NCBI GenBank assembly: GCA_035455185.1
Contig: DATIFQ010000489.1
Coordinates: 1 to 17,653, forward strand
Origin: JAEHDI01 sp035455185
Lineage (GTDB): Bacteria > Acidobacteriota > Terriglobia > Bryobacterales > Bryobacteraceae
Direction: 5' to 3'
Length of the DNA stretch: 17,653 bases
The position numbers were made by a program, and so were the translations under genes. Numbering within the stretch: the first letter of the stretch is position 1; the number at the start of each line of letters is the position of its first letter. The notes under the pieces were generated by a model. It did no database searches and was not told the DNA's origin. It saw nothing but the letters and a program-made list of their open reading frames with translations. Shown here piece after piece: positions 14,311 through 17,653 of this stretch.

Positions 14311-15480
14311 ATGAGCAGCAAGGCAAGAACCGAAAGGGGTACAGCAAACGGCAAGCAGATCTGGTTGGCCGTGCCGGCGGTCACCGTTCTCCTTCTATCG
14401 GGATGTCAGGGAAAGCAGGCAGTGACCTCGGTAAAGGCGACCGAGCCGACTCCGGTTCGGGCGGCCGTCGTCGAGGTCAAGACGGAGGCGTTCTCCGCCT
14501 CCGTGGCCGTGACCGGAACGCTGGTTTCAACGTCGCTCGTTGACGTGAAGGCGGAAACGACAGGCCGCGTGCTGCGCTTCCCGAAAGAGGAGGGCGATCG
14601 CGTCGCGGCTGGTGAAGCGGTCATCTGGGTCAATGATGAGAACTACAGACTCGCCATTCTTCAGGCCGAATCCGCGGTGAAGGTGGCGGAGGCGGCGGCC
14701 GATCGCGCGCGGGTTCTCGGCGCGCACAGCCAGTCGGAGCTGGAGCGGGCGCGGAACCTGATCAAGTCCGGCGGTATCACGGACAAAGACTTCAAGGCGG
14801 CGGAGCTCGCGGAAAAGGACGCGCAGGCGCAGATCGCGGTGGCGGAGGCACAGCTCGCCGAGGCCCGGGCGGCGCTGGCGGTGGCCAAAAAGCGTATGGC
14901 GGACACGGTGATTCATGCTCCTGTTGCCGGCGAGATCCAGCGCAAGCACATAAACCCAGGCGCCTACGTCGAACCTACGACGGCGGTGTTCACGATCGTG
15001 AATAACAGCCGGCTGGAGCTGCGGAGTCCGGTGCCCACGGCCGATCTCGCACCGATCAGGACGGGACAGCGGACCACGTTCGCAGTGAACGCATATCCAG
15101 GCGAGACGTTCGAGGGCCGCGTGCTGGAAATCAACCCTGCGGTGGACGCGCAGACTCGTTCCGCCACGGTCAGCATCCGTGCCGACAACCGCGGCGGCCG
15201 TCTAAAGGCAGGAATGTTCGCAACGGGTGAAATCCTGACTGGCGTCGTCGCGCAGGCGATCCTCGTGCCGGCCGCATCCGTCTACCGGGACGACCGGTCG
15301 GCAAAATCGTCTTTTGTTTATGTTGTAGAGAACGGCAAGGCGATCCGCCGGCCAGTGCGGATCGGCCGCGAAACCGACAGCAGGCTGGAGATCGTCGAAG
15401 GATTGAAACCCGGAGATCTGCTGATCGCGGAACAGAGCATTGAACTGGCGGACGGAGTGCCTGTTCAGGCAGGAAAGTAG
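14311..15480 (+). CDS. RND efflux periplasmic adaptor lipoprotein (membrane fusion protein)
   Basis: The 389-residue protein carries a lipoprotein signal: a basic N-region, the hydrophobic VPAVTVLLL, then the lipobox LLSGC with Cys32 as the acylated residue. The order then follows the HlyD/AcrA family. There is a barrel strand and lipoyl half-motif (TGTLVSTSLVDVKAETTGRV, PKEEGDRVAAGEAVI), an Ala/Glu-rich helical hairpin of about 100 residues (roughly 110-205), the second lipoyl half (VIHAPVAGEIQRKHINPGAYV), a beta-barrel domain (GQRTTFAVNAYPGETFEGRV) and a membrane-proximal domain (AILVPAASVYRD to GLKPGDLLIA). It bridges the inner-membrane pump and the TolC-type duct. Its start is 4 nt after the tolC-like stop and its end 6 nt before the pump ATG, so the three pump genes form one transcription unit. 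Confidence 0.95.
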   Translation: MSSKARTERGTANGKQIWLAVPAVTVLLLSGCQGKQAVTSVKATEPTPVRAAVVEVKTEAFSASVAVTGTLVSTSLVDVKAETTGRVLRFPKEEGDRVAAGEAVIWVNDENYRLAILQAESAVKVAEAAADRARVLGAHSQSELERARNLIKSGGITDKDFKAAELAEKDAQAQIAVAEAQLAEARAALAVAKKRMADTVIHAPVAGEIQRKHINPGAYVEPTTAVFTIVNNSRLELRSPVPTADLAPIRTGQRTTFAVNAYPGETFEGRVLEINPAVDAQTRSATVSIRADNRGGRLKAGMFATGEILTGVVAQAILVPAASVYRDDRSAKSSFVYVVENGKAIRRPVRIGRETDSRLEIVEGLKPGDLLIAEQSIELADGVPVQAGK

Positions 15481-15486
15481 GCGCGT

Positions 15487-17653
15487 ATGTTTCTGAGCGA
15501 CCTGTCGATCAAGCAACCGGTGCTGGCGACGATGCTCGCCGTGTCGCTGATGACGCTGGGAATCTACTCGTATCGGGAACTCGCGGTGGATCTTTTCCCC
15601 GACGTCGAGATTCCCGTGCTGACCGTCCAGACCCTGTATCCCGGCGCCTCGCCCGAAACGGTCGAGCGCGAAGTCACCAAGCGCATCGAGGAAGCCGTTA
15701 ACACGATTCCGGGCGTGCGCCACATCTCATCGACAACCACGGAAGGCCTGTCGGCCATCGTCATCGAATTCCGCCTGGGAACGAACATTCACACGGCGCA
15801 GCAGGACGCGCAAGCGAAGATCAACGCCATCCGCGCCGATTTCCCGAAGGACATGGAAGAGCCCGTCATCCAGCGCATCGACTTCAACGCGATGCCGATC
15901 GTCTCGGTGGCGGTGGAGAGCGAGACGGCGGATATCAAGGCCCTCTCGTCACTGGCCGAGAAGGTCATCAAGAAGCGGCTGGAAAACATCCCGGGCGTCG
16001 GGCAAGTGACCCTGGTGGGGCTGGCGCGCCGCGAGATCCAGGTTCTGGCCGACCGCGAAAAGCTCAAGGCGTTCGGGCTCACGTATGCCGAAGTCGCTGG
16101 AGCGCTGCAGCGGGAGAACGTGGATCTGCCCGCCGGAAAACTCGAGGAAGGGAAGCGCGAGCCACTGGTGCGCGTGGCCGGGAAGTTCAAGTCGGTGGAC
16201 GGGTTCCAGAACCTGATCGTGGCGGTGCGGAACGGCCGTCCGATCTATCTCCCCGAAGTCGCGCGAGTGGTGGACGGCATCGAGGAGCGCCGGAGCGCGT
16301 CGCTGATGGATGAACGCTCCGGCCTGTCTCTCGACATCGTCAAGCAGTCCGGCGCGAACACCGTCGAGGTGGCCGACGGCGTTGAGCACGCTGTAGCAAG
16401 GTTGAACGCGGAGCTTCCGCCGCAGATCCGGCTGCGCAGCGTGGTGGACCGGTCCATCTTCATCCGCGAGTCTGTCGAGGACGTGCAGGTGACTCTGGTC
16501 CTCGGCGGTTTGCTGACAGTGCTGATCGTATTCCTGTTTCTCAATAGCTGGCGTAGCACGGTGATTACCGGCCTGGCGCTGCCGGTGTCTGTGATCAGTA
16601 CGTTCATCATCATGGCGGCGCTCGGATTTACGCTCAATATCCTGACGCTGATGGGTCTGTCGCTGGCCATCGGCCTGCTGATCGACGACGCGATCGTCGT
16701 CCGCGAAAACATCGTGCGCCACATGCACGAGGGCGTCGACCACTACACCGCGGCGCGGGAGGCGACCGCCGAGATCGGGCTGGCGGTGATGGCGACGACG
16801 TTCACCATCATTGCCGTGTTCGTCCCGGTGGCCTTCATGGGCGGGATCATCGGGCGATTCTTCTTCCAGTTCGGCATCACTGTCGGTTTTGCCGTGCTGG
16901 TGTCGCTGTATGTGAGCTTCACCCTCGACCCCATGCTGTCGTCCCGCTGGTACGATCCGGCGGCGGACCCGAGCGTTCCGCGCTCGTGGTTCGGCCGCGG
17001 ACTCGGAAAACTGAACGACCAGTTGGACCGGCTGCGGGGCGTGCTGGCGAGTTCGCTCCACTGGTCGCTCTCGCATCGCTGGGCGATCATGCTGATCGGC
17101 ACGGTGGCCGTCTTCTCAAGCTTCTTCCTGTTTGGGAAACTCGGCTCGGCCTTCATGCCGGAAGCCGACCCTGGCGAGTTCCGCGTGAACTACAAGGCGC
17201 GGCCCGGCGTAAGCCTGGAGCGCTCCGAGGAGATCGCCCGGGAGTTGGTTTCGGAGATCCGCAAGAGCCCGGGAATCGAATACACGTACACGACGATTGG
17301 CGGCAGCGGCGGCCGCTCGATCAACGAAGGCAGCATTTACGTGAGGCTGGGCCATGATCGGCGCGCCCGGCCGCATTTTCTTGTTATCATGGCCGGCCTC
17401 CGCGAGCGTTTGAAGCGGTTTCGCGGGCTCAGGACTTCGGTTGGGAACGCCGACGAGTTCGCCGGCGAGTCGAAGCCGATCCAACTGAGCTTCCGCGGCG
17501 ACGACCTGGCTCGGCTGAGCGTGCTAAGCGAGCGCCTTCTGAAAGAGGTCCGGCAGGTTCGAGGCGCCGCCGACGTCGACACCAGCGAGGAGGAGCAGCG
17601 GCCGGAAGTCCGTGTTCTGGTGAACCGCAACGCGGCCGGAGACCTCGGACTTG
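15487..17653 (+). CDS. RND inner-membrane efflux transporter (3' end outside window)
   Basis: The reading frame is open from the ATG at 15487 to the right edge: 722 codons and one base, about 70 percent of a usual 1,020-1,050-residue RND pump. It starts FLSDLSIKQPVLATMLAVSL (TM1). The porter domain follows, with VDLFPDVEIPVLTVQTLYPG and IEEAVNTIPGVRHISS. TM2-TM6 lie around residues 335-480. TM4 holds GLLIDDAIVVREN with the paired acidic residues D400 and D401, the proton-relay residues of HAE-type drug and hydrophobe exporters. Heavy-metal (CusA) pumps show a different motif, so a metal exporter is less likely. TM7 lies near 535-555, followed by the start of the second periplasmic loop. Together with the preceding genes it forms a complete tripartite system. 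Substrate specificity cannot be read from this part. Confidence 0.94.
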   Translation, partial: MFLSDLSIKQPVLATMLAVSLMTLGIYSYRELAVDLFPDVEIPVLTVQTLYPGASPETVEREVTKRIEEAVNTIPGVRHISSTTTEGLSAIVIEFRLGTNIHTAQQDAQAKINAIRADFPKDMEEPVIQRIDFNAMPIVSVAVESETADIKALSSLAEKVIKKRLENIPGVGQVTLVGLARREIQVLADREKLKAFGLTYAEVAGALQRENVDLPAGKLEEGKREPLVRVAGKFKSVDGFQNLIVAVRNGRPIYLPEVARVVDGIEERRSASLMDERSGLSLDIVKQSGANTVEVADGVEHAVARLNAELPPQIRLRSVVDRSIFIRESVEDVQVTLVLGGLLTVLIVFLFLNSWRSTVITGLALPVSVISTFIIMAALGFTLNILTLMGLSLAIGLLIDDAIVVRENIVRHMHEGVDHYTAAREATAEIGLAVMATTFTIIAVFVPVAFMGGIIGRFFFQFGITVGFAVLVSLYVSFTLDPMLSSRWYDPAADPSVPRSWFGRGLGKLNDQLDRLRGVLASSLHWSLSHRWAIMLIGTVAVFSSFFLFGKLGSAFMPEADPGEFRVNYKARPGVSLERSEEIARELVSEIRKSPGIEYTYTTIGGSGGRSINEGSIYVRLGHDRRARPHFLVIMAGLRERLKRFRGLRTSVGNADEFAGESKPIQLSFRGDDLARLSVLSERLLKEVRQVRGAADVDTSEEEQRPEVRVLVNRNAAGDLGL

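Noticed and set aside
15949..17076. A 375-codon minus-strand frame
   Set aside because: It is antisense to the RND pump, and its translation is rich in His, Arg and Asp without domain signals.

Overview
The window is GC-rich, almost fully coding bacterial DNA with chromosome-like housekeeping content. It most resembles an acidobacterium, probably of the Solibacter/Bryobacter type. The grounds are an orphan MacB-like permease of the ADOP type (a family greatly expanded in Acidobacteriota), a secreted DUF1080 (3-keto-disaccharide hydrolase-like) protein, a Tat-exported DUF362 protein and a TolC/adaptor/RND set. The lineage is inferred from gene content, because there is no rRNA or other marker here. 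I see no tRNA, rRNA, CRISPR array, insertion sequence or prophage gene.

Region 1 (about 1-4473, + strand) holds an oversized CorA-like membrane protein with a C-terminal GMN motif, then a 219-bp gap with an inverted repeat and a possible -10 box, then the 828-residue ADOP permease with no ATPase gene beside it.

Region 2 (4536-11261, all - strand) reads from right to left: an unrecognised exported protein, a Tat-signal DUF362 protein, cdaA (diadenylate cyclase), cdaR/ybbR, glmM, a secreted DUF1080 protein, and a UPF0158 protein. Its core is the cdaA-cdaR-glmM module. The stop/start overlaps there (ATGA and TGATG) indicate translational coupling and tie c-di-AMP synthesis to supply of the cell-wall precursor glucosamine-1-phosphate. 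The exported protein and DUF362 are 4 nt apart and DUF362 and cdaA about 30 nt apart, so a longer transcript is possible. A 17-bp palindrome lies between glmM and the DUF1080 gene. A diverged 40-bp direct repeat with a conserved hairpin flanks the UPF0158 gene.

Region 3 (11344-17653, + strand) begins with a membrane-anchored FkbM-type methyltransferase, divergent from region 2. After an AT-rich 81-bp promoter region come a TetR-family regulator, a TolC-type outer-membrane protein, a lipoprotein periplasmic adaptor and an RND inner-membrane pump, separated by 4 to 23 nt. The pump gene runs off the right edge. This is a tripartite efflux operon whose first gene is probably its own repressor.

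The longest stretches without a gene are 1768-1986 and about 4998-5160. No gap exceeds 300 bases. I found no clearly new multi-gene system. The most unusual signals are the small non-coding ones: the paired ATACT-N8-AGTAT sites, the flanking hairpin repeats and the 17-bp palindrome.
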